A stretch of DNA of 34,036 nt from JBCCQH01 sp039024435 (GTDB lineage: Bacteria > Bacteroidota > Bacteroidia > J057 > JADKCL01), in NCBI GenBank assembly GCA_039024435.1, contig JBCCQH010000088.1:1-34036 (forward strand), read 5' to 3'. Both the position numbers and the translations under genes were made by a program. The number at the start of each line of letters is the position of its first letter. Within the stretch, counting starts at the first letter, position 1. Of the stretch, positions 25,083 through 33,313 are shown piece by piece. The notes below the pieces were generated by a model. It was not told where the DNA came from. It saw only the letters and a list, made by a program, of their open reading frames with translations, and did not search any database.

Positions 25083-25541
25083 ATGAAAAATCTCACTTCT
25101 CTGAAAAACACCGCTCTAATCACCCTGATCGCCCTGTTTACCTTCAGCCTAAACTTTGCCGCCACACCGGTCGACCACCGGGAAGCGCGGCCCGACACCA
25201 CCGTTTCCGAGGCTCCGGGTTCTCTGCAAGTCGCCCAGGCGGTCACCTGCACTGCCATTGACAACCGTGAACCCGTGGGCACGGCCAGTACCTTCAGCAA
25301 CGACGTCGGCCGCATCTACTGCTACTCGGCCATCACCCTGCCCAAAGGCGAAATCAGCACCATCCAGCACGTCTGGAAATTGGAGGGCAAGGTCATTAGT
25401 ACCGTCGAACTAGACGTTCAAGGGCCCCGCTGGCGCACCCGGAGTTACAAAACCATCACCCCAAAAATGGCCGGCAACTGGACGGTCGAAATCACAGCAG
25501 GCGGCAATGTGCTGGAAACTCTCAGCTTTACGGTAAAGTAG
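25083..25541 (+). CDS. Secreted DUF2914 domain protein
   Basis: This 152-aa protein starts at ATG 25083, which places a signal peptide (about residues 1-26, ITLIALFTFSLNFAA) at the N-terminus; the frame continues 20 codons upstream without signal character. Residues about 57-152 match DUF2914: CTAIDNREPVGTASTF, IQHVWKLEGKVISTVEL, RWRTRSYKTI, GNWTVEI and a closing beta strand (LETLSFTVK). It probably folds as a single beta-sandwich in the periplasm. Function of the family is unknown. It stands alone between unrelated genes. Confidence 0.85.
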   Translation: MKNLTSLKNTALITLIALFTFSLNFAATPVDHREARPDTTVSEAPGSLQVAQAVTCTAIDNREPVGTASTFSNDVGRIYCYSAITLPKGEISTIQHVWKLEGKVISTVELDVQGPRWRTRSYKTITPKMAGNWTVEITAGGNVLETLSFTVK

Positions 25542-25725
25542 CGCGTTTCCCGCGAACCGACTGACCAACAACCTCCGTCATCACGAACAAGCCCCCGGGC
25601 CAACTACCAGCACAAACCAACCTCGCACTGACTGCCCAACGAGCAAATGAGACCAATCTTGAAAGACAAGCAACCAAAGGACCCAATGACCGCGAGCTAA
25701 CAAACTGATTTATAACACCGTAATA

Positions 25726-25756
25726 GAAGGCCGTCCCGGATCCCCGGGCGGTCTTC
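25726..25756. terminator. GC-rich hairpin, possible terminator
   Basis: GAAGGCCGTCCCGG pairs with CCGGGCGGTCTTC apart from a one-base bulge and a G:U pair, with a very small loop. There is no strong T-tract. The sequence resembles the stems at 22530 and 31820, so termination of the DUF2914 transcript is plausible. Confidence 0.5.
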
Positions 25757-25984
25757 GCCAATTGGTTCTCCGGGAGGTATGCAGGTGGCGGATTCCTCAA
25801 GCAATGGAAGCGGGACTCGATTGTCAGCTTTCCATTGAAAAATTGCCAAAGGAATTTCGTGCTCTATTCAAACGAATGGACACGGAAACTTGGAACCAGA
25901 AAATCGCAAGTTACTTGTCTGAGGATTGGATTTTCGGACGCCCCAATTGAGAGCAACCGCCTAAACTCATAACCAAAAACGGGA

Positions 25985-26089
25985 TTAAGCTTCGCGCACC
26001 AATCCGAACAGGCGGAAGATTTCGCGAAAAGTGAAAACCAGCATCATAGAGGCAATTGCAAATGCAATAAAAATGTATTTGAGTTTCAT
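25985..26089 (-). CDS. 34-aa single-helix membrane microprotein
   Basis: A small minus-strand gene from ATG 26089 to TAA 25985. It reads MKLKYIFIAFAIASMMLVFT, then FREIFRLFGLVREA: two basic residues, one hydrophobic helix long enough to span the membrane, then a charged amphipathic tail. This sequence is much more membrane-like than chance. A perfect TAnnTTTG promoter element lies 37 bp upstream on the same strand. I know no function. Small single-helix proteins often tune larger membrane complexes. It stands alone in a 1-kb spacer. Confidence 0.6.
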   Translation of the reverse strand: MKLKYIFIAFAIASMMLVFTFREIFRLFGLVREA

Positions 26090-26125
26090 CGTTACGTTTG
26101 GTTCAGTAGGTGTATTTGTAGGCGA

Positions 26126-26133
26126 CAAAAATA
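26126..26133 (-). promoter_or_regulatory. Bacteroidota-type -7 element for the microprotein gene
   Basis: Minus-strand TATTTTTG matches TAnnTTTG. About 20 bp upstream is GTTG (26154-26157), a partial match to the TTTG -33 box. Spacing and distance to the ATG at 26089 fit a normal leader. Confidence 0.5.
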
Positions 26134-26395
26134 ATATCTCATCCATCCCAAACCAACGTTTGTTAGCCTAAATTTCTTGGACTTTGAGTGAATCAGAGAC
26201 GATTTTATCCATTCGCAATCTTCCCGACGGTTTAGTTTTTTTTACAAACAATTGGACCGCGTACTGAGGCGCATACCCAACCGTAAATCAACTGCACTGA
26301 CCGGTTGCGTTGTGAAAGATTGCTGTTTATCCATCGCAATCTGCTCATTCCTTGATCGTCGCGATAAGGCAATACAATACACAAGAATTTGCGCA

Positions 26396-26447
26396 GGAAA
26401 AGTGCATCCTCGGCGCACCGCCTGACGGGCGCACCCGAGGATTTTCC
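26396..26447. repeat. Bulged hairpin of unknown role
   Basis: ATCCTCGG (26406-26413) and CCGAGGAT (26435-26442) pair perfectly. GGAAA and TTTCC extend the stem across a 4-nt bulge, and a small CCG/CGG hairpin lies in the loop. It lies about 95 bp upstream of the membrane-protein gene at 26543. It could be a structured leader or a degenerate terminator. Confidence 0.45.
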
Positions 26448-26542
26448 AAGCCTTGACATTTTTGTCGACCGCGCATTTTCTGCCGAGCGCAACGCGGTTC
26501 GCAAAAAAATGTATATTTTGAACGCTGAACTCGCATACTACT

Positions 26543-26902
26543 ATGAAAAAAAACTTGTACATCTCCCTCGGAATATTGGGCCTCACCCTGATCGGGTACT
26601 CCTTGTTTCAAGCTTGGAATGGCTACACCCCTAAATTTGGCAGTCTCCCGCCGATCATCAACGAGGGCTACACCCTGTGGCAAGGATTGGTGGCCGGGGG
26701 CATGGCCCTGGTCGCCCTGGTTCTGATCTATCTGCGCAATAAGCTGGCGGTAATACCGGCGCTTTTGGCGGTGGGCATGGCGGTGTTCGCAATGCTGGCA
26801 CCCGAAAAAGAAGGCTTCGAGCCCATGCAAGGGATTTACTTCGCTATCGCAGGTGGTGTGGTGCAAGCCATTGGGGCCCTACTCACACCGAAAAAAGTTT
26901 AA
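26543..26902 (+). CDS. Small integral membrane protein, unknown
   Basis: This 119-aa protein has about four hydrophobic segments (ISLGILGLTLIGYSLF, LVAGGMALVALVLIYL, AVIPALLAVGMAVFAML, IYFAIAGGVVQAIGALL). The loop after the first helix has an FGSLPPIINEGYTLW motif. No catalytic or transport signature is visible. The next gene starts 14 bp downstream, so the two are probably co-transcribed. ATG 26543 fits the first helix. Confidence 0.75.
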   Translation: MKKNLYISLGILGLTLIGYSLFQAWNGYTPKFGSLPPIINEGYTLWQGLVAGGMALVALVLIYLRNKLAVIPALLAVGMAVFAMLAPEKEGFEPMQGIYFAIAGGVVQAIGALLTPKKV

Positions 26903-26916
26903 GTTTCCCTTTTTTG

Positions 26917-27519
26917 ATGACCGATCCGCCCCGGAAGCTCAAGATACTGCAAGCCTTCCGGTACAGTTTTGGGGGCAATGAGCGCTTGATCCATCTCCGG
27001 AACGCCCCTTCGGCGGCGCTCTGGGGAGCAACCGGGATTTGGGTATTGATCGGGCTGCTCTTCGCCGGACTTGGTGCTCTGTTGGGCAATGTTATGCAGC
27101 TCCCACCGGGAGCCCTGCTGGCGACTCCACTCTTTTATCATGGCGTGTTGTTCCTGGTGTTGCTCTCCGGCCGGCTTTTTTCCCCCCAAAGTCCAGGATC
27201 TGTCGCGGAGATCGCCCTCGGCAGCGCCCTGGTATCCACCGTCCAAACGGCTCCGCTCGGCCTAGCCATCGTACTGTCGGTCTCTATGGTGGAATACGAT
27301 CTGCTGTTGCTGTTCGCTCCGCTGCTCGGCCTGATCGGGCTGGTGGCGGGCAGCGTCAACTTTTACGCCGTAGCGGTACATCTTTTGGGGTGGCCCAGCG
27401 GCCTGACCCGTTGGTTGACCCCGTGGCTGTTGGTGGGGGCTTTGCTGCTCGCCGCGGTCCTTTGGAATTCGCTTCTGTCGGGTCTGACGCCCGTTTGGGA
27501 CGAAATGCTGTTCCTCTAA
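26917..27519 (+). CDS. Polytopic membrane protein (possibly YIP1-like)
   Basis: This 200-aa protein starts at ATG 26917; a TTG directly before it is less likely. An N-terminal cytoplasmic part (PRKLKILQAFRYSFGGNERLI) is followed by about five transmembrane helices from residue 33 on, with a Leu-rich C-terminal half. The arrangement of a soluble N-terminus and five helices resembles YIP1/YIPF-like bacterial proteins, but I see no diagnostic motif. It sits 14 bp after the 119-aa membrane protein and 38 bp before the alkyltransferase. Confidence 0.7.
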   Translation: MTDPPRKLKILQAFRYSFGGNERLIHLRNAPSAALWGATGIWVLIGLLFAGLGALLGNVMQLPPGALLATPLFYHGVLFLVLLSGRLFSPQSPGSVAEIALGSALVSTVQTAPLGLAIVLSVSMVEYDLLLLFAPLLGLIGLVAGSVNFYAVAVHLLGWPSGLTRWLTPWLLVGALLLAAVLWNSLLSGLTPVWDEMLFL

Positions 27520-27557
27520 TTGGGCTTTTGATCGATTTTTTACGCCAATAATTCCCT

Positions 27558-28079
27558 ATGCCGCTCCACCAAAACTTGTCCGCCCTCGATCCCGCTCCCT
27601 ACTGGACGCACCTGCACTGTGAATTGGGCTGGCTGCGCATCGCCGGGGACGAAAGCGGCCTCACTTCCATCTTTTTTGCCGATCACGATCCCGGCACCAC
27701 GGACAATCTCCCAGCCCACCTCCCGACTGCCGTCACCCAAATCCAGGAGTACCTCGCGGGGATGCGGCGCGAGTTTGACCTGCCACTTCGACCGGCCGGC
27801 ACTGACTTCCAAATCCGCGTGTGGAATGCCCTCCACGGCATTCCTTACGGGGCCACCTGCTCCTACCGCGACGTAGCGCAGGCGCTGCGCAACGAAAAGG
27901 CCGTCCGTGCGGTCGGGGCCGCCAATGGCCGAAATCCCCTTTCTATCGTCGTGCCCTGCCACCGCGTCATCGGGGCCAATGGCAAACTGACCGGCTACGG
28001 GGGGAAGATTTGGCGCAAAAAATGGCTGCTGGAACACGAGCGCAGTATCCGCTACGGAGCCCAGACGACCTTGTTTTGA
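27558..28079 (+). CDS. ogt: Methylated-DNA--protein-cysteine S-methyltransferase
   Basis: This 173-aa suicidal DNA repair protein removes O6-alkyl groups from guanine. The reactive Cys134 lies in VVPCHRVIG. The helix-turn-helix part reads GIPYGATCSYRDVAQAL, and AVRAVGAANGRNP and LTGYGGKIWRKKWLLEHE are the usual flanking conserved blocks. Residues 1-80 are the variable N-terminal subdomain (FFADHDP, QIQEYLAG). Length and order match Ogt/AdaB. The gene is on the plus strand, 38 bp after the polytopic membrane protein. Confidence 0.95.
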   Translation: MPLHQNLSALDPAPYWTHLHCELGWLRIAGDESGLTSIFFADHDPGTTDNLPAHLPTAVTQIQEYLAGMRREFDLPLRPAGTDFQIRVWNALHGIPYGATCSYRDVAQALRNEKAVRAVGAANGRNPLSIVVPCHRVIGANGKLTGYGGKIWRKKWLLEHERSIRYGAQTTLF

Positions 28080-28141
28080 TTTGCATTCCCCGGCGGCAAT
28101 CCAGAAATTGAGACGTCCCTCACCGAACATTTGTCAATCCT

Positions 28142-30196
28142 ATGAAACGTGCCGCTTTTCCTCTCATTTGCCTGTTTGCCCTCTTGATCGCCGCCTGCGG
28201 GGGCGAAACCGCTTCGGATGCGCCCAACCGCTCACCATCCGATACGACCCCAGAATCGCCCGTGGCCGATGCTCCGGTTGCCGAATTGCCCTTCGAACCC
28301 GACGCCATCTATTTGGAGCGCATGTACGCCACTTCCATTGGCAAGGCAGGTCCGGAAGCGGCCCTGGACGGCGATTCGACGACCTGGTGGGAAGCGATGC
28401 CCGGTGCCGGCGAAAACGAGGGCATCATGCTCTATTTTGCCGAGCCGACCTACATTTCGCAGGTGCGAATCGCCTTGCCGCAGCAGGAAGCCCGCTTCGC
28501 CCGGAACATTGAATTTTATGCGGACGGCACCCGGATCCCGCAAGTGGGCAGCCTGGAAGCGCCGGTGAGCCTGGACCGCGAATTGCGTGCGTTGTTCATT
28601 CGCGTAGCCGCTACCCGGGGCAATCAGGAACTGACCTATTACATCGACGATGGCGAGGGGCAAATCGCGGTCCCCAACCCCGACCAACAGGTCGGCATCG
28701 CGGAAATTTTTCTTTCCGGGAAAGATGGGGAGGGGTTGAAGTTGCGGCCTTTGCCCATGGTGCCCGGGAAGGCGCAGGCCAGTTCGATCCTGGAGCCGGC
28801 GGCGGCCTACGCGCCGGACTTCCTGTTCGATTCGCGAATGGAGTTCGGCTGGGCCGAGGGCAAAACCGGCAGCGGCAACGGGGAAACGGTGCAGTTTTCC
28901 TTTGCCCGGAAAGTGCGCATCGAAAAAATCAAAGTCTGGAACGGCTACCAGCGCTCGGAGGATCATTTTTCCCGCAATGAACGCGCCCAAACCATCCGTT
29001 TTGCCGTCGTGGGAGGCTCCGGGGCCGAACTCACCCTCAAAGACGAGTCCGCCGCCCAAGCAATCGCCTTACCGGAAGCCCTCGAAGGAACCGAATTTGA
29101 ACTCAAGGTCAATTCGGTCTATCCGGGCAAAGCTTACGATGACCTGGTCATCTCGGAGCTGCGCTTTTTTGACGGAAAGCGGTGGTTTGGCCTGCAAGAT
29201 GCAGGAGCCGCCACGCGGGAACAAAGCCTACTCACCCAATGCCAGAATTCTCCCCTCGCGGGCGCCGTCAACCGCCCCATCGTGGACGAGTGGTCCACCG
29301 CGGAGGATGCCATCCGCAAGGAACGCAGCCTGCTCCTGCGCTCAAACGGCAGCTTTGTCCTGTACCTGAACGATTACGAGAACTTCGGCACCAAAATGAA
29401 GGACATCCGACAGGTCGCCGACGGGGGATGGGAAATCATTGAAGCGAATGCCGAACGGGCCCGGGTAAAAATCTTTGGGAAGATACACCGGGTCCGGGAC
29501 AAGATCGACATCTACAAAGGCACCTCCACCCGGAGCACCACGCGGATTTTTTCTGAGTTTCTGACCATCACCGCCGACATGGTAAAGGGCGAAAAGCTGC
29601 TCGATTCGGCCCGGATGGTGATCCGAGACCACGACCTGGTCCCCTGCAACAAGTACCTGAACGACGGGCGGGTAGAACTGAGGTACGCGACCGACAACAA
29701 TTTCATGGAGCAACACCTCTACAGTGAGTGCTTGCCCTGCATGGCCCGAGAAGATGCAGCTAAGGCCCTGCGAAAAGCCGAGGAAAAGCTAAACGAAATC
29801 GCCGAAGGGGCCTACATCCTCCACATCTGGGACGCGTACCGGCCTTATTCGGTGCAGAAGTACATGTGGGAAGAAATCCAGGATCCCCGCTACGTCGCCG
29901 ATCCCTATAACGGGGGCTCTAGCCACAATAAAGGGGCAGCATTTGACCTAACGCTGGCTCCGATTGCCTCCGACCCGGATGAGACGGTGCCGATGGGAAC
30001 CGACTTTGATTATTTCGGGGAGGAAGCCCACCGCGATTACGCGGGATTGAGCGAAGAGGCGGCAAACAACCGAAAGTTGTTGCAAGACGTGATGGAACAC
30101 GCCGGATTCAAACCTTTTGCAACGGAGTGGTGGCACTTCAATTATCCCGCGGCCAACCTCAAAATCATCGACGTAAATCAGGAATGTGACATCTGA
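28142..30196 (+). CDS. Lipoprotein with glycan-binding-like modules and a C-terminal VanX-type D-Ala-D-Ala dipeptidase domain
   Basis: This 684-aa lipoprotein has a signal peptide ending LLIAACGG, acylated at Cys19. Two tandem discoidin-like modules (about 55-190 and 205-345) resemble the NADase-type glycan-binding domain (LDGDSTTWWEAMPG, ISQVRIALPQ and FDSRMEFGWAEG, VRIEKIKVWNGYQ). A linker follows. Residues about 495-684 are peptidase M15D/VanX-like: AYRPYS (Arg567), SSHNKGAAFDLTL (His595, Asp602) and TEWWHF (Glu662, His665), the zinc ligands and base. It is predicted to cleave D-Ala-D-Ala or a related peptidoglycan dipeptide at the cell envelope. The stop overlaps the converging MazG-like gene by 19 bp. 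Confidence 0.88.
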   Translation: MKRAAFPLICLFALLIAACGGETASDAPNRSPSDTTPESPVADAPVAELPFEPDAIYLERMYATSIGKAGPEAALDGDSTTWWEAMPGAGENEGIMLYFAEPTYISQVRIALPQQEARFARNIEFYADGTRIPQVGSLEAPVSLDRELRALFIRVAATRGNQELTYYIDDGEGQIAVPNPDQQVGIAEIFLSGKDGEGLKLRPLPMVPGKAQASSILEPAAAYAPDFLFDSRMEFGWAEGKTGSGNGETVQFSFARKVRIEKIKVWNGYQRSEDHFSRNERAQTIRFAVVGGSGAELTLKDESAAQAIALPEALEGTEFELKVNSVYPGKAYDDLVISELRFFDGKRWFGLQDAGAATREQSLLTQCQNSPLAGAVNRPIVDEWSTAEDAIRKERSLLLRSNGSFVLYLNDYENFGTKMKDIRQVADGGWEIIEANAERARVKIFGKIHRVRDKIDIYKGTSTRSTTRIFSEFLTITADMVKGEKLLDSARMVIRDHDLVPCNKYLNDGRVELRYATDNNFMEQHLYSECLPCMAREDAAKALRKAEEKLNEIAEGAYILHIWDAYRPYSVQKYMWEEIQDPRYVADPYNGGSSHNKGAAFDLTLAPIASDPDETVPMGTDFDYFGEEAHRDYAGLSEEAANNRKLLQDVMEHAGFKPFATEWWHFNYPAANLKIIDVNQECDI

Positions 30197-30549
30197 TCCC
30201 GCTGTTCTAGGATCGCGCGTTCGGTTTCCAAGTCGCGGTTGAGGGCGTGGTCTTCGGTAAATTTATCCGGAAATCGCGCCCGGAGCTTCTGAATGTTGAG
30301 GTCCAGGATTTCTTGAAAGTCCAGATCAAGTTCCCGGAGCAATATCGCCACGTACCACATCAGGTCACCGACTTCTTCCTTGATGTTGACGACGTCGAGT
30401 GGCTTGCCGTAGAATAGCTGGCGCTTGAAAGCATCGAGCAATTCGCCCGCTTCTGTGCCGATGCCCATCGCCGCGTGGAGCAAGTTCATTTCGTGGCCCT
30501 TGTCGATGAGGGTCCGCTCCGAGTCCGATTTGTACTGTTCAATGTCCAT
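30178..30549 (-). CDS. MazG-like nucleotide pyrophosphohydrolase
   Basis: This 123-aa all-alpha NTP pyrophosphohydrolase starts at ATG 30549 (MDIEQYKSDSERTLIDKG); the frame continues upstream but without family similarity. Metal-binding helices are EAGELLDAFKRQLFYG and IKEEVGDLMWYVAILLREL (ExxE and EExGD motifs). Single-domain MazG-like enzymes hydrolyse non-canonical or damaged NTPs to NMP and PPi. The C-terminus (FTEDHALNRDLETERAIL) is a plausible cap. The 3' end overlaps the VanX lipoprotein gene on the opposite strand by 19 bp. Confidence 0.88.
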   Translation of the reverse strand: MDIEQYKSDSERTLIDKGHEMNLLHAAMGIGTEAGELLDAFKRQLFYGKPLDVVNIKEEVGDLMWYVAILLRELDLDFQEILDLNIQKLRARFPDKFTEDHALNRDLETERAILEQRDQMSHS

Positions 30550-30845
30550 AGGGTGAAGATCCGAATTCTCCGCGCCGAAGCCCAGAATCACTTTTGCACA
30601 GCCTGTTTTTATCCCAGAGCGAGGGGTGATTGGCATTGTGTACAATATTGCCCCTATAATTGTCCTTAAAAATATACATATCCACGGCACAAAAAATCAC
30701 GAGATGTACACTATAGCATACACAAAAATGGCCAAATTAGTGCAAAAAAGGCCTTTTTACCCGAGTGGACGACTTTGGCATGGAGCTTGCCTCATTGAGA
30801 GCAAATAACAACTCTGAAAGTTCAACACTTAAAACATATATCACG

Positions 30846-31775
30846 ATGAAAAGATTTATACTCTCCTTAGGAATTAGCCTCGCCTTCACCCTCGGAATGG
30901 CCCAGGTCGGAACAAATGGTTACTACGGACACGCCCATCCCGGGCAGAACGTCGGCATCAATCATGGAGCCGCCCATGGTCCCCCAGTTATGAGTGTCTC
31001 GGAATTCCAGCGGGCCCGCCAAACCATCAGCCGGCAGCGGTTCGAACGGGATCGCCTCCGGGTCGCCAAGCAGATCACCCGGAACAGCCTCCTCCGTTCG
31101 GTTCAGGTCAAGCAACTGACTCGCTTGTTCAACTTCGAGAGCAACCGCTTGAACTATGCCAAATTTGCCTACACCCAGGTAATCGACCCTGATCGTTATT
31201 TCGTGGTCAATGAAGCTTTCCGCTTCGGCAGCAGCGCCCAAGAGCTTGATCGTTACATTGCGACTCAGGTAGCTTACGGTGCTCCTACCGGTGCCCCCGC
31301 CAATCCGATTGGCAGCAACGGTACGACGACCACGACGGTGGTTCACGGTTCGCACGGTACTACGACCTACTCCGGCAATGTTACGGTGACCAGCGGTCAC
31401 GGCGGCATGGGCATCAACCATGGAGCTCCGATTCCGGCCCCCGCTCCGGCCACGCTCGGCACTTGCGCCGCTCCCCAAGCCCTTGACCACATGTGCCCCC
31501 GCGCCTTTGCTGAGGTTCTGCTTCACATCGAAAAGCAGTGCTTCGACCGGGACAAGATCCTCATCGCCAAGCAGGCCCTGCGCAACAAGCTCGTGAGCGT
31601 GGACATGGTGCTGCAAGTCATGCACACGATGAGCTTCGACAGTCACAAACTTGAATTTGCCAAGTGGGCTTACACAAATACCTTCGATCAGGAACGTTAC
31701 TACCTGGTCAGCGATGGATTTACCTTTTCCTCCAGCATCCGCGAACTGGACTGGTACATTCAATCCCTAGGATAA
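30846..31775 (+). CDS. Secreted protein with two DUF4476 domains
   Basis: This 309-aa protein starts at ATG 30846, which begins a signal peptide (MKRFILSLGISLAFTLGMAQ). Two homologous helical DUF4476 domains lie at about 48-142 and 212-308. Each has F-x(6)-I...F..D+L+VAKQ..RN.L and a closing F-x-F-x-SS-x-x-ELD-x-YI. They are joined by a Thr/Gly/His-rich linker with a second copy of the GINHGA motif. The duplication within one gene is clear by eye. DUF4476 proteins are common in Bacteroidota and of unknown role, probably periplasmic. A terminator follows at 31820. Confidence 0.88.
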   Translation: MKRFILSLGISLAFTLGMAQVGTNGYYGHAHPGQNVGINHGAAHGPPVMSVSEFQRARQTISRQRFERDRLRVAKQITRNSLLRSVQVKQLTRLFNFESNRLNYAKFAYTQVIDPDRYFVVNEAFRFGSSAQELDRYIATQVAYGAPTGAPANPIGSNGTTTTTVVHGSHGTTTYSGNVTVTSGHGGMGINHGAPIPAPAPATLGTCAAPQALDHMCPRAFAEVLLHIEKQCFDRDKILIAKQALRNKLVSVDMVLQVMHTMSFDSHKLEFAKWAYTNTFDQERYYLVSDGFTFSSSIRELDWYIQSLG

Positions 31776-31819
31776 GAATTCATGATACGCAAGGGAATTA
31801 GGACACCCTACCCAACGAA

Positions 31820-31852
31820 AAAAGGCCGTCTCTCAGGAGGCGGCCTTTTGGT
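31820..31852. terminator. Intrinsic terminator between convergent genes
   Basis: AAAAGGCCG (31820-31828) and CGGCCTTTT (31841-31849) form a perfect 9-bp stem with a 12-nt loop, with A and T tracts on the two sides. It lies between the DUF4476 gene and the converging der gene and may serve both strands. Confidence 0.85.
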
Positions 31853-31895
31853 GTATTTTGGGCCCTTGGAGGTATCGCACGAGTGGCCGGTCCGG

Positions 31896-33206
31896 TCAAT
31901 TTTTGTCCCGAAAAAAGATGTTAATCGGAACGCCCCGAAAGCCGAAATGCTCCCGGATCTGGTTTTCGAGGTAGCGCTTGTAGCTTTCCTGAATGAGCTT
32001 GGGGTGATTGACGAAAAACAAAAAGGTCGGCACTTTGCCCGGGATCTGGGTCACGTACTTGATCCGGATAAATTTGCCCCGCGCCGCCGCCGGACGGTGC
32101 CGGGCCCAGACCACCTGCATGACCTCATTGAGCTTGGAAGTGGAAATCTGCTTGTTCTTTTCTTGGTAGACTTCCACCGCGATTTCCAGGGCTTTCAGGA
32201 TGCGCTGCTTTTCGACGACGGACACAAATACTACCGGAATGTTGCTCAGCGGGGCGATGCGTTCCAGGATGACCTTTTCCATGTCTCGGGCGGTATTGGT
32301 CTCCTTCTCCATCAGGTCCCACTTGTTCACAAGGATGACCAGGCCTTTGCCGTTGGACACGACGGTACTCAGGATGTTGAGGTCTTGGGCATCCATGCCC
32401 AGGGTCGCGTCGAGCATGAGGAGGGCTACGTCGCATTCTTCGATTGCCCGGATCGCCCGCAGGGTTGAATAGAACTCAATGTTTTCCTTGACCCGGGCTT
32501 TGCGCCGCAATCCGGCGGTGTCCACCAGATACAAGTCCAAGTCAAAAGCACGGAAACGGGTGTAAATGCTGTCGCGGGTCGTCCCGGAAATCGGGGTCAC
32601 AATGTTGTGCTCTTTGCCCAAAATCGCATTGATCAGACTGGACTTGCCGGCATTGGGCCGTCCGACGATGGCAAACTTGGGGATGTTTTCTTCTACCGCA
32701 GCCTCGGTTTCCCGGGGCAATGCTTGGACCATATCGTCGAGTAATTCCCCTGTTCCTGAGCCGTTCATCGCCGAAACGGGATAGACCATGCCCAACCCAA
32801 ACTCGTAAAACTCGAAGGCGCTTTCGCGGCGCTCTTTGTTGTCGGATTTGTTGGCGACCAGCAGAACGGGCTTCTTGCTGCGCCGCACAATGTTGGCAAA
32901 TTCTTGGTCCAGCGGAGTTACCCCTTCATCGGAATCGACCATGAACAAGAGCAGGTCGGCTTCCTCCATTGCGATGTGGACCTGCTCCCGAATCGCGGCT
33001 TCGAAGACATCATCTGAATCCGACACGTAGCCACCCGTGTCAATGACGGTAAATGTCGTCCCGTTCCACAGGCATTTGCCGTAGTGCCGGTCCCGGGTCA
33101 CGCCGCTCACGTTGTCGACGATGGCCTTGCGCTCCATGATGAAGCGATTGAACAGGGTTGATTTGCCCACGTTGGGCCGTCCAACAATGGCGACGATTCC
33201 ACTCAT
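31896..33206 (-). CDS. der: Ribosome-associated GTPase Der (EngA)
   Basis: This 436-aa protein has two tandem GTPase domains. The ATG at 33206 (MSGIVAIVGRPNVGKS) is chosen because it begins the first domain. Domain 1 has G1 GRPNVGKS, DTGG and NKSD (about 119). Domain 2 has GRPNAGKS (182-189), DTAG and NKWD. A C-terminal KH-like domain closes the protein (RIKYVTQIPGKVPTFLFFVN). Der is needed for maturation of the 50S ribosomal subunit. Length is normal for Bacteroidota. It lies upstream of adk on the opposite side of the DUF4476 gene; the 107-bp spacer to adk contains a GATTTC-type repeat. Confidence 0.97.
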   Translation of the reverse strand: MSGIVAIVGRPNVGKSTLFNRFIMERKAIVDNVSGVTRDRHYGKCLWNGTTFTVIDTGGYVSDSDDVFEAAIREQVHIAMEEADLLLFMVDSDEGVTPLDQEFANIVRRSKKPVLLVANKSDNKERRESAFEFYEFGLGMVYPVSAMNGSGTGELLDDMVQALPRETEAAVEENIPKFAIVGRPNAGKSSLINAILGKEHNIVTPISGTTRDSIYTRFRAFDLDLYLVDTAGLRRKARVKENIEFYSTLRAIRAIEECDVALLMLDATLGMDAQDLNILSTVVSNGKGLVILVNKWDLMEKETNTARDMEKVILERIAPLSNIPVVFVSVVEKQRILKALEIAVEVYQEKNKQISTSKLNEVMQVVWARHRPAAARGKFIRIKYVTQIPGKVPTFLFFVNHPKLIQESYKRYLENQIREHFGFRGVPINIFFRDKN

Positions 33207-33209
33207 GCG

Positions 33210-33313
33210 ATTCGGATTTTTGATTGCTGATTTCTGGTTTCTGATGTCCACTCAAACGCAGTGTACTGCCTCCCCAAAATCCATCGGAAATCAGAAGTCG
33301 GAAACCCGCAATT
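33210..33313. repeat. TTTCTGATTT/GATTGCTG spacer repeat
   Basis: The spacer between der and adk has TTTTTGATTGCTGATTTCTG, TTTCTGATGTCC and, in the opposite orientation, GGAAATCAGAAGTCGGAAAC. It belongs to the same degenerate family as the spacers near 2650, 6800 and 12655. Confidence 0.5.

Larger units (their letters stand above)
25542..26542. other. 1-kb intergenic region with hairpins and one microprotein gene
   Basis: Between the DUF2914 gene and the next membrane protein there is no long gene. It contains a GC hairpin (25726-25756), a 34-codon minus-strand gene with a promoter motif (25985-26089) and a bulged hairpin (26396-26447). An open stretch at 25804-25950 has no domain and no clear start signal. 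Confidence 0.5.

Noticed and set aside
25762..25950. Open frame of 62 codons after the GC hairpin
   Set aside because: No convincing start (TTG or an internal ATG) and no recognisable domain; it overlaps spacer sequence.
30745..30758. AAAAAGGCCTTTTT palindrome
   Set aside because: No loop, so not a normal intrinsic terminator; likely chance or a simple dyad.
30626..30808. 60-codon open frame upstream of the DUF4476 gene
   Set aside because: Basic, low-complexity translation with no domain; lies in the leader region of the next gene.
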